From Sacculina carcini (taxonomy: Eukaryota; Arthropoda; Thecostraca; Sacculinidae), in contig OU696578.1 in NCBI GenBank assembly GCA_916048095.2, forward strand, positions 7,628,045-7,692,044: a DNA stretch of 64,000 nucleotides, written 5' to 3'. The notes under the pieces were generated by a model that ran no database searches, was not told where the DNA came from, and saw only the letters and a list, made by a program, of their open reading frames with translations. Position numbers and translations under genes: made by a program. Positions 31,264-42,249 of this stretch are shown here, piece after piece (positions within the stretch are counted from its first letter, which is position 1; the number at the start of each line of letters is the position of its first letter).

Positions 31264-31449
31264 CCATTCAACTCGCTGGGCGCCGGGCCGGAGTCGGACG
31301 AGGCGGTGATTTTCAGCGCCGAGGGCATGCCGAGCACCGTGCCCACCAATGTACTGGTGCGACCCTACAACTCCACCGCACTCAACGTCAGCTGGGCCGG
31401 CGTGCGTGAAGGACGCGACACTGTACGCGGCAAACTGCACGGCTACCGG
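31264..31449 (+). CDS. Cont: Contactin exon (end of FN3-2, first half of FN3-3)
   Basis: 186 bp between TTTATGACAG and GTCTGT, phase 0 both sides. It starts PFNSLGAGPESDEA (the FN3-2 G strand N-x-x-G-x-G-P), then EGMPSTVPTNVLV and ALNVSWAG with the FN3-3 Trp, ending RGKLHGYR. Confidence 0.92.
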
Positions 31450-31719
31450 GTCTGTGTGTGTGTGTGCGTGTTTGTGTGTGTGTGTAAAGTAGAGTAAATT
31501 GCATTTATTGAACATATTCAAAGTATTGATTGAGGGTGTGTCTATGTGTGCGTTTGTGTGTGTGTGTGTCTATGTGAGTGTACATGTATGTGTCTGTGTG
31601 TGTGTGTGTGTGTGTGTCTGTATATATATGTGTGTGTGTAAAGTAAAAAAATTGCATTTATTGAACATATTCAAAGTATTGATTGAGGGTGTGTCAATGT
31701 GTGTCTGTGAGTGTGTGTT

Positions 31720-31809
<90 letters not shown>

Positions 31810-31842
31810 TATTTGTGTATATGTGTGTGTGTGTGTGAGCAG
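31450..31842 (+). repeat. Contactin intron: (TG)n and a duplicated segment
   Basis: A 390-bp intron made almost entirely of TG repeats. The segment AGTA(g/a)A..ATTGCATTTATTGAACATATTCAAAGTATTGATTGAGGGTGTGTC occurs twice (31490-31543 and 31642-31697), a ~153-bp local duplication. The run 31729-31806 is pure (TG)n. Confidence 0.85.
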
Positions 31843-32014
31843 GTCAAGTATTGGCCGAGTTACGGCGACGAGGAGACTGAATCACTCATTCTGCTGTCTC
31901 CGTCGCTCAACACGTCAACGCTGATAGTTGGCCTCAAGCCGTTCACCATCTACAACGTCAAGGTGATGGCCTACAACTCGGCCGGCTCCGGCCAGGAGAG
32001 CGAAAATGCCGACG
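31843..32014 (+). CDS. Cont: Contactin exon (FN3-3, second half)
   Basis: 172 bp between GTGTGAGCAG and GTAAGA, phase 0 in and phase 1 out. It encodes VKYWPSYGDEE, LIVGLKPFTIYNVKVMAYNS (L-x-P-x-x-x-Y-x-V-x-V-x-A-x-N, the FN3 E-F signature) and AGSGQESEN. The acceptor is a (TG)n tract. Confidence 0.92.
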
Positions 32015-32452
32015 GTAAGACATCTCTGTGTGTATGTGTGTGTGTGTGTTTAGTGCACACCACCGGCGCGTTCATATGGGGCGGATTCAGGGACTCAGGT
32101 CCTCACAAATGTTCCGTCAACTCCTCATAACTAAGAGGCTCACTAAGAGAGGTCAAGAAAAAATATTGTTCTGTAGAATTTGTCGATGCAAGCATTATCG
32201 CAAAGACGTTGCATAATAATGCATATGCATGACTGATCGCCTCCACTAAACTCACAATAAAATACAATGGAGGCAGCGTTGTCGCGAATCGCGGCCAGGC
32301 TAATACGCTGCCGGAGCCAGGCCGTCTCTCGCGGCCCTCCAGAACGCTGAACTATCTTGCGGCCCACGAGTTTGATATGTTGTCGTTCACGACTCCCCAT
32401 CACACAGACTTTCTCGAGTGTCTGTGTGTGTGTGTTTGTGTGTCTGTGTGTG

Positions 32453-32525
<73 letters not shown>

Positions 32526-32568
32526 TGTGTAGGCATTGCTTACACATGCGTAATTATATTTGTGTCAT

Positions 32569-32608
<40 letters not shown>

Positions 32609-32639
32609 TGTGTGTGTTTGTGTATAATTATGGCGTCAG
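32015..32639 (+). repeat. Contactin intron: repeat fragment and (TG)n
   Basis: Positions 32185-32235 share ATTATCGCAAAGACGTTGCATA-TGATGCAT and CATGACTGATCGCC with 37743-37795, a dispersed repeat. Two (TG)n runs follow (32448-32525 and 32574-32618). No gene is present. Confidence 0.75.
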
Positions 32640-32773
32640 GCCGGACGTACAAGTTGCCACCCCGCAGTCCGCCTACCATAGTGAACGTGACGGCTCCTAG
32701 TCCGCGTTCTGTCGAGGTGACTTGGCGCATCTCGTCGCCATCCTCCGACGAGGAGCCTTACCGCGGCTTCAAG
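32640..32773 (+). CDS. Cont: Contactin exon (FN3-4, first half)
   Basis: 134 bp between ATGGCGTCAG and GTGCCA, phase 1 in (G|GC gives Gly) and phase 0 out. It encodes PPRSPPTIVNVTAPSPRSVEVTW (the proline-rich FN3 start and the B-strand Trp) and EPYRGFK. The VNVT sequence includes an N-glycosylation sequon. Confidence 0.9.
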
Positions 32774-32813
32774 GTGCCACAACACTCACGTCACGTACAC
32801 TAATGCACTATGT

Positions 32814-33149
32814 CAGTGGTTCTCAACCTTATTGCAGGTACTGAACCATACACACAAGTTTCATACTTGCATTCGTCAGACCTTTCGTATTTGAAGTATT
32901 ATATAAGAAAAATCACAAATCACGTACGATCAAGACAGTGACACAAGTAGGCTACTACTGAGTGGACCGAGTTGCTTGCAGCACAGGTATCAAGACCAAG
33001 CGATGTGGCGTGATTAGCTGCAGCCAATGATGACCAAGCAGAGCTTGACGTCACGATTCATACGCGAGTGAGTGAACCGAACCGCCGAACCCCTGAAACT
33101 AACTCACCGAACCCCTGGGGTTTGATCGAAGCCTGGTTAAGAACGACTG
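32814..33149. mobile_element. hAT-type MITE in contactin intron
   Basis: Ends CAGTGGTTCTCAACC and GGTTAAGAACGACTG form imperfect inverted repeats (13 of 15). Flanking 8-mers CACTATGT and GGCTATGT agree at 6 of 8 positions, as an aged 8-bp duplication would. No ORF is present. The intron continues with TG-rich DNA to 33566. Confidence 0.7.
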
Positions 33150-33288
33150 GGCTATGTACAGCGTCACTTACACACGTGTTTGCATGTGTATGTGTGTGTG
33201 TGTGTTGTATGTATGTTTGCGACTAGAACTTTTGTGCTGATGTTGGTTCTTTGTTGTGTCGCGAATCGGTTTGCTTTTGTTTGCAATA

Positions 33289-33324
<36 letters not shown>

Positions 33325-33566
33325 TGTGCTTGTGAGTAAATGTGAGCGCTTCGGATAGTTTTGTGTGTAGAGCCCTTTATATATGCCCTAATGGTCTATA
33401 GTGTATATGTATGTGTGTGTAAATTTGTGTACCTTGTATGTTCATGTGGGTGTTTGCTTGTACGTCTGTGTGTGTGTATTTTTGTGTGTTCATGGAAGTG
33501 TCAGCGCGTCTTCTTGCAGACGAACATGTGTGTATGCATGTGTGTGTGTCTGTGTGTGTGTGTCAG

Positions 33567-33750
33567 GTGCGCATGTGGGAGCGTGAGCAGGACGGCTCGC
33601 AGGCCAATGACACGGTGGTGCCGAACAATGGCGTGCTGCGTGCCCGAGTTACCGACCTACAGCCTGGCCAGCGATATTATCTGCGTGTGTTGGCGTACAG
33701 TCTGGGAGGAGACGGCACCATGAGCTCACCAATCCGCGACGTGCAAATGG
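33567..33750 (+). CDS. Cont: Contactin exon (FN3-4, second half)
   Basis: 184 bp between TGTGTGTCAG and GTCCGT, phase 0 in and phase 1 out. It encodes VRMWEREQDG, NDTVV (N-glycosylation sequon), LRARVTDLQPGQRYYLRVLAYS (FN3 E-F signature) and GGDGTMSSP. Confidence 0.92.
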
Positions 33751-33956
33751 GTCCGTGTCTATGAGTCTCTCTCTCACACACACACACACGCGCAATCAGA
33801 CACACACACACACATGCATGCATATACACTGAAGGATGTATCGAACACAAATCGGCGAGTATATAAAACACACACAATCACATACAGATATACACACAAA
33901 CAAAATGAAACCAGAACTAATACAATGAACGTTATTTACTCTATTTCACATAAACA

Positions 33957-33996
<40 letters not shown>

Positions 33997-34052
33997 CATC
34001 AGTATGAACGACGTACATGAATATAAGTGTTCAGATAATCCTACACTTCGTC

Positions 34053-34128
<76 letters not shown>

Positions 34129-34716
34129 AAAAAGAGAGAGACAAATATATTTGGCGCTCAGACAGATGTATGCTCCTGACATGTACAATCAACACATAGA
34201 GTAATACACATCACTTAATTTCACAAGTTTTATATTACACAGTCCAAGATATTCAGATATGAATTCAGGCAAGCGTGTCATGACGTCCGTGTTTTTGCAC
34301 TGCATGAGCTGTATGAATTTGTATGTGTGTGTGTGTGTGTGTCGGTGTATGTGAAATAGAGTAAATAACGTTCATTGTATTAGTTCTGGTTTCATTTTGT
34401 TTGTGTGTATCTCTGTATGTGATTGTGTGTGTTTTATATACTCGCCGATTTGTGTTCGATACATCCTTCAGTGTATATGCATGTGTGTGTGTGTGTGTGT
34501 GTGTATTCTTGTGTATATGCCTGTGTGTGTGTGTGCATTTATGTATATCCGTGTGTGTGTGTGTGTCTGATTGTGTGCGTGTGTGTATGTGTGTGTTTGT
34601 TTGTGTGTGTGTGTATTTGTGTATGTGTGTGTATCATTGTGTATATGTATGCGTGTGTATGTCTATGTGTATGTTTGTATGTATATCCGTGTGTGTATGT
34701 TTGTATGTTGACCCAG
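33751..34716 (+). repeat. Last contactin intron: inverted CA/TG-rich segment
   Basis: Positions about 33811-33945 and 34350-34480 are long inverted repeats of each other: CATGCATATACACTGAAGGATGTATCGAACACAAATCGGCG... on one side and its reverse complement on the other, with CA runs on the left and TG runs on the right. (AC)n 33958-33992 and (TG)n 34056-34125 lie between them. The RNA could fold into a hairpin of over 100 bp. There is no coding. Confidence 0.85.
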
Positions 34717-34835
34717 GTGACCCGGAGAAGTTGCGAGGTCAATCTTCAGGGCAGCTGGAGCCCCACCAATGTCTGGTACTGCTCACGCCTCTGGCAATGG
34801 CCGTCGGCTGGCTCAGCTATCACAATGCACTGTGA
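34717..34835 (+). CDS. Cont: Contactin terminal exon (GPI-anchor signal)
   Basis: The acceptor GTTGACCCAG is followed in phase 1 by 39 codons ending TGA at 34833-34835. After [15 protein letters not shown] comes a hydrophobic tail ([15 protein letters not shown]) that ends with the protein, lacking a cytoplasmic domain. This is the arrangement of a GPI-attachment signal; SSG is a plausible omega-site region. GPI anchoring is a hallmark of contactins. The 3' UTR is not clearly bounded; no convincing AATAAA follows within the TG-rich DNA to 34960. Confidence 0.88.
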
Positions 34836-36090
34836 AACCGCCTGTCTGTCTGTCTGTGTGTTTGTGTGTCTGTATGTCATTTGTTTGTGTGTGTGTGTTG
34901 TGTTTGTATGTATGCCATGTGTGTGTATGTGTGTGTGTGTGTGAGTATGAGATATGGCCAATGATGTGTGGTGTTTTAAGGTTGTCATTGTTGAACTCGC
35001 ATGTGTGCAACGTAATTTCAATCTCTATATTCCAATGTGCCTGTATGTATGTGTGTGTGTGTGTGTGTGAGGTGGATTTTTGGTATATTTTTGGCGCTAT
35101 TTTATATCAGCTAGACATTTCGAACAGGCGACCGCAAGACAAATTATCGTGCATCGTATCGTGAGCCACTTGCAGTATGCAACATGATTTGGCTCGAGTT
35201 GCAATGTTGCCGTGTGAATTGCTCTGTTTGTTTTTGCTGTTTTTTGGCACAAGCGCTGAGTATTTTAGCTGTTGAACTTTTTCGACATTCCGTTTTAGGT
35301 GAGCTTTTTTTGGGTGCCTTTTCAAGGTGGCTTTGTGAATCGTCTTCAATGTATAGGAGCACATTTGTGTGTCAAACATCCGTCCATTAATGAGTTTTAT
35401 CGTTGTGGTCAATTGCAATCTCCACTTGCAATGTTGCATCATCTGGTGTGTTCAGTTTTTGTTTGTCATTTGATTACTATTTCTCCCAATTTTACTGTTG
35501 AATGATTGTATTAATTGTTTGCGATAATTATGTAAACAAATTATGTTTCGTTTTTCATTGCACCATTTGTTGTTTTTTGTTTTTCAAACACATCTATTCC
35601 TGTTTTATTATTTGTGTTCTTTCACGGCGCTTAGAGAATCGTTTTCTTAAAGTTTATTTTTACGTGAATTGCAGTGCATTGCTTCTTGGTTTCGCCTACA
35701 ATACAATTTACATCAGCTATTCTCCATCACTGTTATTGCTCTAAATAGCTCAGGTGAAATGTGTGTGTGATGTTCTGAATTAAGTAGACGTGCAGCTTTG
35801 TCTGGCCACAAACCAGATCCAAAGCTGCATACCCCCAATTCGGCCTTGATATCCTAAACCAACTACACATTATGGACAGATTACATCCGCGGGATGAGGC
35901 CGGCGGGGGAGATGACTGTCTCTTGTTAATTTCTTTTGGTTCTTCCTTCTTCGAATATTTCTTTTGAAGATTGTTGTGAATGCGAGATGCGAGCTGCCGC
36001 CGATAAAACAAAAATCGACGGCGGCAGCCTTTGGCGGAAAAGGGGAAAGACGAAAAATCCATCGACAAACAAACAAAAAAAGTCCTCAAA
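34836..36090. other. Contactin 3' flank, no gene recognised
   Basis: TG-rich to about 35070 (possible 3' UTR), then AT-rich unique-looking DNA. Several overlapping short ORFs on both strands show no motifs. The stretch 35740-36090 leads into the tandem repeat. Confidence 0.6.
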
Positions 36091-36535
36091 CAGACACAAA
36101 TGACCTCAATGACCTTGAAAATGACCTCGGATGTCAACAAAACCTAGCCTATGACCCTCTTGCATCCATTTACCCCTAGGAACCAAGTTTCATCAAAATC
36201 GGTTCAGTGGTTTAGGAAATAGGGTAAACAGACACAAATGACCTCAATGACCTTGAAAATGACCTCGGATGTCAACAAAATCTAGCCTATGTCATTCTTG
36301 CATCCATTTTGCCCCTAAGGACCAAGTTTCATCAAAATCAGTCCAGTGGTTTAGGAGGAGATAGGGTAAACAGACACAAATGACCTCAATGACCTTGAAA
36401 ATGACCTCGGAGGTCAACAAAACCTAGCCTATGACCTTTTCGCATCCATTTTACCTCTAGGGACTAAGTTTCATCAAAATCGGTCCAGTGGTTTAGGAGG
36501 AGATAGGGTACAAACAGACATTTAGACAATTTGCT
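36091..36535 (+). repeat. 138-142 bp tandem repeat, three units
   Basis: Units start at 36091, 36229 and 36371 with CAGACACAAATGACCTCAATGACCTTGAAAATGACCTCGG and carry CCAAGTTTCATCAAAATCGGT-CAGTGGTTTAGGA. The last runs into CAAACAGACATTTAGACA. The AAGTTTCATCAAAATCGGT motif is one I associate with 3' ends of some invertebrate non-LTR elements (recollection, not tested). A CGGCCCTTCGGGCCG palindrome follows at about 36567. Confidence 0.88.
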
Positions 36536-39164
36536 ATCAGTGCAGGGCAAAAAAATTACCATCAATTCGGCCCTTCGGGCCGAATTGGATAAATGTCGTC
36601 TCTACTACGATTTGAACCCACAACCTGAAGAATTGAGCAGTTGAGTATCTATTGTTGTTGTGTATATATTGTGTGTGCTACGCTTTTTAGTACACACTTG
36701 ATTTTCTAATCACTGAAGATCTGGATTAGCAGAGCCGTATGAACCGCCCCGAACTTCCCAGCCGGGGGGCCCGAGTGTTGAGGGCCCCATTGCCTCACGC
36801 ATGATATAGAAATTTATCAAAAAGTAGAGCATAAAAGTCTCGAGCTGGAACTGAGAGGCCACACGTAACTGAATTTTCTCAAGAACAGGATCTCTATTAA
36901 AATGGCGCTTTACTATAGCGGGTATATACTACAGCGGGGTTTCCAAATATTACCTCCGTTGGACCAATTATTTCCTCCATGGGGTCTATAAGACCTCGTC
37001 ATGGCTCTGTAGATTAGCATTGTTTGTTCAACAATGAGATGGATAGCATTTCTATCAATAAGGCACTTGGGCTGGCGACGGTCGATCGAAGCTCTCGAGC
37101 AAAATATTATCTGGCAAGTTTTGCCCGAGAGGGGAAATTTGCATTTGTGGTTAAATACGATCGCGTGTTGGAATTGAGTTGTGAAAGATTCATTGCACAT
37201 ATGTGCCGGCGTGAGTAATATCAGCTAGCAATTGTGCAACGCAGCTATTTCGGCGTATCGTTGCGTATGTATGCGTGCTTGTGTTTGTGTATGTGCAAGA
37301 AGCCTGCAGCCAGAGAGCGAAGTTGTGTAAACGGTGAATCCTAGTGGCGTAGTAGCGAGTGCTAAAGAGTGCTAGCGAGATTCATGGTCGAGTCGTCGGC
37401 GACTAAACCGGCTCCCCCACTGTTCTGCAGTGAGGAGGGTGGCTAGACACCCGACAGGAAAAAAACAAAACCTGTTTCAAGGGCGGATGAGCTATCTGAT
37501 AGCCAACGGTCATCTAGCATGTTCCAGTTTGCAAACGTGTTTTCATTTTTCTATTTGTGCCTACTCCCTGCTCGCTGTGATGTTCCTGTCGGTTGTCTTT
37601 TTCGCGCCTGTGTATAAATATGTGCGCTATATTAAATATATGTTGTTGTTGTTGTTGTTGTTGCTGAATCGGTTCTTCGGTTTCTTTCGGTTAGTTTATT
37701 CTGACAGAAAAAATATTTTTCCTGAAAAATTTGTTTATATATACATTATCGCAAAGACGTTGCATAGTGATGCATGGACATGACTGATCGCCCCCAAGAT
37801 TCAGCCCTCCCCAAAAGTAATTCAGTCCGTCCCGAAATTGCGCTCTGGATTCGCCACTGGCAATCTGCAATGCATTGTTTACACAATGGAAATTAGAAGA
37901 CCTTTTATATTCGCTGTATTGTGGCTTTTATATACATATCTGTTGATTATATATATGCATATGGTAATTTTATCATGTTTATCAGGTTGTATTTCTCCTC
38001 ATCTCGCTTTAACAAATTTCGCTTTTTCGTCACGCACCTCACATACTTCCGCCCTGACACCTTGTTCCCTTGGCAGTTGTGCGGTTGTGGTCGGGCGGAT
38101 GCATTTTACCCCAGTTTCCATATAGACTTGCTTCACTTGTAATAATGTATTTCCGTTTGTCTCGACCAAACAGATATGGACTGCTGTGCTTGATTGCGAT
38201 ATTTGAGGTTTTGTTTTTATATTGTGTCCGATTGTCATACTTGAGATTTAAACTGTTTCCCAAATTGCATGCTATGAGTTTTTCATTATTTTGTTATTCC
38301 TGGAGTTCGTACTATGGAACTTAACGGAAATTAGTTTCGATGTGGTGTAACAAAGATAAAAATATTTTGGAGACGAATAACAGTGTGCCTTACACGTATC
38401 TGGCGTACGTCCAAATAGTGCTTTATCGGCGTTTGCTTATAATCGTATGTGTGCCTTGTTATAAATTGAGGTACGGTACAGTATTTCTATGTCTTCTAAC
38501 ATATATTCAGATTAAATTGATTTTTGAAGTATTTTTATGTGTCTGCTGAAACTCCGGAAGTTTGCCCCGTATCAATCGATAACTTTGGATATATTAAACG
38601 GCTCTATTTTAAGCTTTATAATTTATTGTTTACTTTGTTTATTTGTTCAATATATTTTGACGAGTTAATTTAGCTGGCTCTTTGGTATATTTTATGTATC
38701 GGCCGACCTACCTTAGGTTGAACCGCCGTTAAGCAAGAAAGGCGTGGTTGCATGTCTTTCTTTTTCATTTTTGCCTTATGCTTACCATTACCATTTATAT
38801 ATACCATTGCCATAACCATTTTTACCTTACTTTATACCTTATATTACCAGGGGCTTGCCACAATACAAAAGACAGTCAGTACGTTTTGTTTTTTCTCAGT
38901 AAATTGTGATTGTTTTTGGTTTTCTCAAGTTATTGTATGTTTTGCAAACCTGCTTGGATACGCACCCTCACATCTTCCGACTGCAGACAAAATTGGTTTG
39001 CAATGATGAAGAGCAATCACTCGATTGCTACCATATGGTTTCTACGTCGTTCTGGTGTGTTAGGAAGTAAGCGCAGCCTGGAATTTCTCTGGCACAGCTA
39101 TTTCAAACGGAATTGTCGTTACTAGCATTTCAAGCGTTTACCACCCTGTTGATACTTTATGATA
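36536..39164. other. Intergenic, no gene recognised
   Basis: Mixed AT-rich DNA. Positions 37743-37795 repeat a segment found at 32185-32235. ORFs up to 117 codons (37430-37783, 37838-38125) are hydrophobic and lack motifs. (GTT)n lies at 37643-37662. Nothing is supported as a gene. Confidence 0.55.
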
Positions 39165-39286
39165 CGCCCTCTGTGCGTCCGTCTACAGAGGCAACTCCCA
39201 GTAGGTTCAAGCGGAGGTGTTGATAAATTAACCTGGGCCAGGATTCGAACTGGTAACCTCTGGTACCAGAGTTCAGCACTCAGGCT
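39165..39286 (-). mobile_element. tRNA-derived SINE fragment (Ser/Leu-like head), - strand
   Basis: On the - strand it reads AGTGCTGAACTCTGGTACCAG, a B-box-like GGTTACCAGTTCGAATCC and ATCAACACCTCCGCTTGAACCTACTGGGA. A related sequence on + at 48534-48725 has GAGTGGCTTAGGTGCTGAACTCTCG and ATCAACATCTGCGCTTGAA. Confidence 0.55.
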
Positions 39287-39337
39287 CCTTTCACACGAGG
39301 CAACTAGTGGTGGACACTAGTTGCCTCGTGTGAAAGG
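39287..39337. repeat. Perfect 23-bp hairpin with 5-base loop
   Basis: 39287-39309 (CCTTTCACACGAGGCAACTAGTG) and 39315-39337 are exact reverse complements around GTGGA. It borders the SINE fragment and may be the joined termini of a small transposon; GGCAAC recurs just after it (39341, 39354). Confidence 0.9.
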
Positions 39338-39492
39338 TCAGGCAACCGCGTTGGGCAACTAATCCGTTGTGTTGGATTCCAATTAATGGATGAAATTCTC
39401 GCTTTTTTCAGGTATTATTATAACACTTTTTCTCACTTTTAGCTGATAATTCCCTGGGAAATAACTTTTGGGATTTTTGAATATTCTATTAC

Positions 39493-39933
39493 CGTATATT
39501 TCGGCGTATAAGGCGACCGTCAGATATGACGAGGTACAAAATTAGAGCAAGTTTTTATGCATTCATCATATATCGGTTGTATAAAACGACTGCTAAATGA
39601 AGAAACCATGTTTGTTTGGCCTAGGCTAGTGTGCTAGTAGGCTAGGATAGCGGAGATGAATTTGATGGGTTTTAGATATACATATGGAGCAGGTTTGATT
39701 TTTGATATTGATGATGTTGTACTGTAATACCTACTCTTATTGAGAAATTAAGGTGTTTGTAATCAACCATTTTTATTTACAACCAAAATGATACTGATTT
39801 TTTCATGTAAAATGAAAAATTCTGTACGCACAATTCAAGGTCTGACTTTTATATCGGTTTTATAAGACGACCCACAATTTTTAAGGGTGATTTTTTACTT
39901 TAAGGGTCGTCTTATACGCCGAAATATACGGTA
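39493..39933. mobile_element. MITE with CCGTATATTTCGGCGTATAA termini
   Basis: The left end ACCGTATATTTCGGCGTATAAGGCGACC is the reverse complement of the right end GGTCGTCTTATACGCCGAAATATACGGT, apart from one mismatch (an A/G difference at the twenty-second base). The outer bases are TA on each side, consistent with a TA target. There is no ORF. Its right half (from AAGGTGTTTGTAATCAACC) recurs at 11058-11242. Confidence 0.82.
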
Positions 39934-40398
39934 TTTTATTCATTTTTTAATACTTTTTGTCATGGTTGATAAACATTGTTTTCGAAAATAACTCGAGAAA
40001 AACGTGCTTATCTTTGCTGCTGATCTCCATTAATTGTCTCATAATTGTGATTGTGTATTTTTCTCTCTTCTGGACTCTACCTTATATGTTAATATCTTGT
40101 AACTCAAGCGCAACTCAGAGTACATGCACGTATTTCATGTCTCAAATTATATCTTTGTTCAGTAAAATTTATTATAATAATAAAACATAACCTTTTTGGC
40201 AGCCTGGTTGTTTGTGATATTTTTATTATTTAATATCATGATATTTTTGTATTATAATATTGATTTAGCATGTTAATATTTTTTATCTATACATTTTTTA
40301 TCGGTGAATATTTCAATTGACTTTCACTTTTGCCAAAGTTATTTTCACTGATCGTAAAGCGTATATTTACTGAACTCTATATTTTCACCATTCATACT

Positions 40399-40869
40399 GT
40401 GTTTGTGTTTCGAACCCGCCTAATGTCATAGTTCGGTTAATGTCATACTTTTTGCTGTCTCGTATGACATTTGTCTTTACAAATAACACCGGTTATTATC
40501 ATACCCTTGTGGTCAGCCAGTCCATGTGTTTTGTGTGTTTGCCCATTCAGTCAAGAGCATATTCATTATTTGCGCGTAGTGATTGTAGCAGCAGTGATGG
40601 GAAAGCGTACTGAGTTCACGCTGCAGGATAAGTTGCAAATATTGCACCAGCTCAAGGCTGGCAAGAAACAAACGACCATTGCAAAGAACTTTCTTCATGA
40701 AGCAATGACTTGTATACTGTGCATTATTTTTACATTTCTGATGCTTGTAAAAATAAAACGACTTATAAACACAAGTTTGGAATTGAAAAATTTCCAAAAA
40801 GGTTGAGCTCGGTTAATGTCATACTTTTTGCAGGTCCCGAGGGTATGACATTAAGCGGTTTCGACTGTA
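40399..40869 (+). mobile_element. Internally deleted pogo/Tigger-like transposon
   Basis: The ends CGAACCCGCCTAATGTCAT (left) and ATGACATTAAGCGGTTTCGACTG (right) are imperfect inverted repeats; the right one ends ACTG|TA, the pogo-type terminus and target. Inside, TCGGTTAATGTCATACTTTTTGC appears near both ends in direct orientation. The ATG at 40597 begins GKRTEFTLQDKLQILHQLKAGKKQTTIAKNF, cut here to its motifs: a CENP-B/pogo-type helix-turn-helix N-terminus. The frame then runs into the truncated remainder with no DDE core. Confidence 0.72.
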
Positions 40870-41136
40870 ATGGACTAATGTTTACTGCTGACGGTAATTA
40901 TTATTATTATTAATAATAATATTAAAGTGAAATAGGAAGAGCCCTGGCGTTATATATTGCACATGACTGCAATCTCCATGCACCTTGATCAACAACAGAC
41001 AGACAGACAGAGAGAGGAGGAATAACATTAGAGAAGACTGCAACACACTGTTATTGAAGTGTTGTGATTGTTGATGTTGCACAGTTGCAGGGCAGTGGTT
41101 ATGCACGAGTGTTGGTGTTGACGCTGGCCTGGCATC

Positions 41137-41481
41137 ATGTCCAACGAACGCTGGCCTCATCTCAAACGAGAAGCCTGTCCTGAACTGTCCAAAGGTACTG
41201 TCTCAATATCTCTCTCACTGTTCTCATTCGCTCTCTCTCTCTCTATCTGTCTATCTGTGTATGTGTCTGTCCGTCTGTCTGTCTGTCTGTCTGTCTGTCG
41301 CTCGTTCTCACTGTTTGTGTGTGTGTGTGTGTGTGTGTGCATGTTTGTCTGTGTGTGTTTGTGTCTTTGTGTGTGTATGTATTCTTGTGTGTCTGTGCGT
41401 GTATGTGTGTGTGTGTGTGTCCCTGTGCGTGTATGCGTGTGTCTGTGTGTGTTTGTGTATTTGTGTCTGTGTGTATGTATG

Positions 41482-41516
<35 letters not shown>

Positions 41517-41652
41517 ATTTATGCGTATATGTGTGTGTATTTGTCTGTATATGTGTGCCTGTGTCTGTGTGTGTGTCCCTGTGCGTGTATGTGTGTGTGT
41601 GTGTGTATTTGTGTATGTGTGTTTGTGTCCCTGTGCGTGTGTTTGTGTGTGC

Positions 41653-41699
<47 letters not shown>

Positions 41700-41757
41700 T
41701 CATCACCTACCTACGCTTCTTACAGGGGCAAATATGTGCTTGGTTGCGGACTGACGA
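41137..41757 (+). other. Possible small two-exon transcript (low support)
   Basis: An ATG at 41137 begins a 20-codon segment rich in charged residues, followed by AAAG|GTACTG, a 500-bp TG-rich stretch and CTTACAG|GGG at about 41726. Splicing would give a peptide of only about 28-32 residues, depending on the acceptor base. The donor and acceptor are good, but no homology is recognised. It could also be non-coding. Confidence 0.2.
41316..41700 (+). repeat. TG-rich minisatellite
   Basis: TG tracts mixed with TGTTTGTGT and CCTGTGCGTGTATG units produce long spurious Cys/Val or His/Thr ORFs in all six frames. A (CTGT)n run precedes it at 41264-41299. Confidence 0.85.
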
Positions 41758-42081
41758 CTAATTTATAACAGCGTTTTGAAATGCTGATGAAATATGTATA
41801 TATTTATGCGGAAAATTGTTGATAAATAAAATAATGATAAATTTGATTAGTAAACTGCATAATGAGAATGTGGAATTTGCGTTTGCTTGCCGAATTGCTC
41901 TGTTAAAATCTCCATTGGAGGACATTTTGCAAACTCTCCACAGTGTCGAACGAACCTTTCTATACATTTCTGGGGGCCCGAATGTTGCAGGAGTTGCCTC
42001 ATGTTCAAGGTTGCATAGGATACCATGATGTTGATGATGTTGGCTATTTGGTCGTTACCTCTCGTTGGGTAATTCACCGTA

Positions 42082-42109
42082 ATCACCCAAGTATAAGACT
42101 ATACTTGAA

Positions 42110-42174
<65 letters not shown>

Positions 42175-42199
42175 TATGGTAGAATATTTGGGTGATTAT
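42082..42199. mobile_element. Short fold-back MITE around an (AT)n microsatellite
   Basis: GTAATCACCCAAGTAT (left) and ATATTTGGGTGATTAT (right) are inverted repeats flanking a ~60-base (AT)n run at 42113-42172. It is non-coding. Confidence 0.65.
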
Positions 42200-42249
42200 G
42201 ATGGATTCCCGATGCGTAAGCAGGGATTCAGAAGGACCAAGGTGTGCTG

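Noticed and set aside
37430-38324. Hydrophobic ORFs between contactin and srGAP that look membrane-like
   Set aside because: T-rich DNA gives hydrophobic translations by composition; no start context or family signature.
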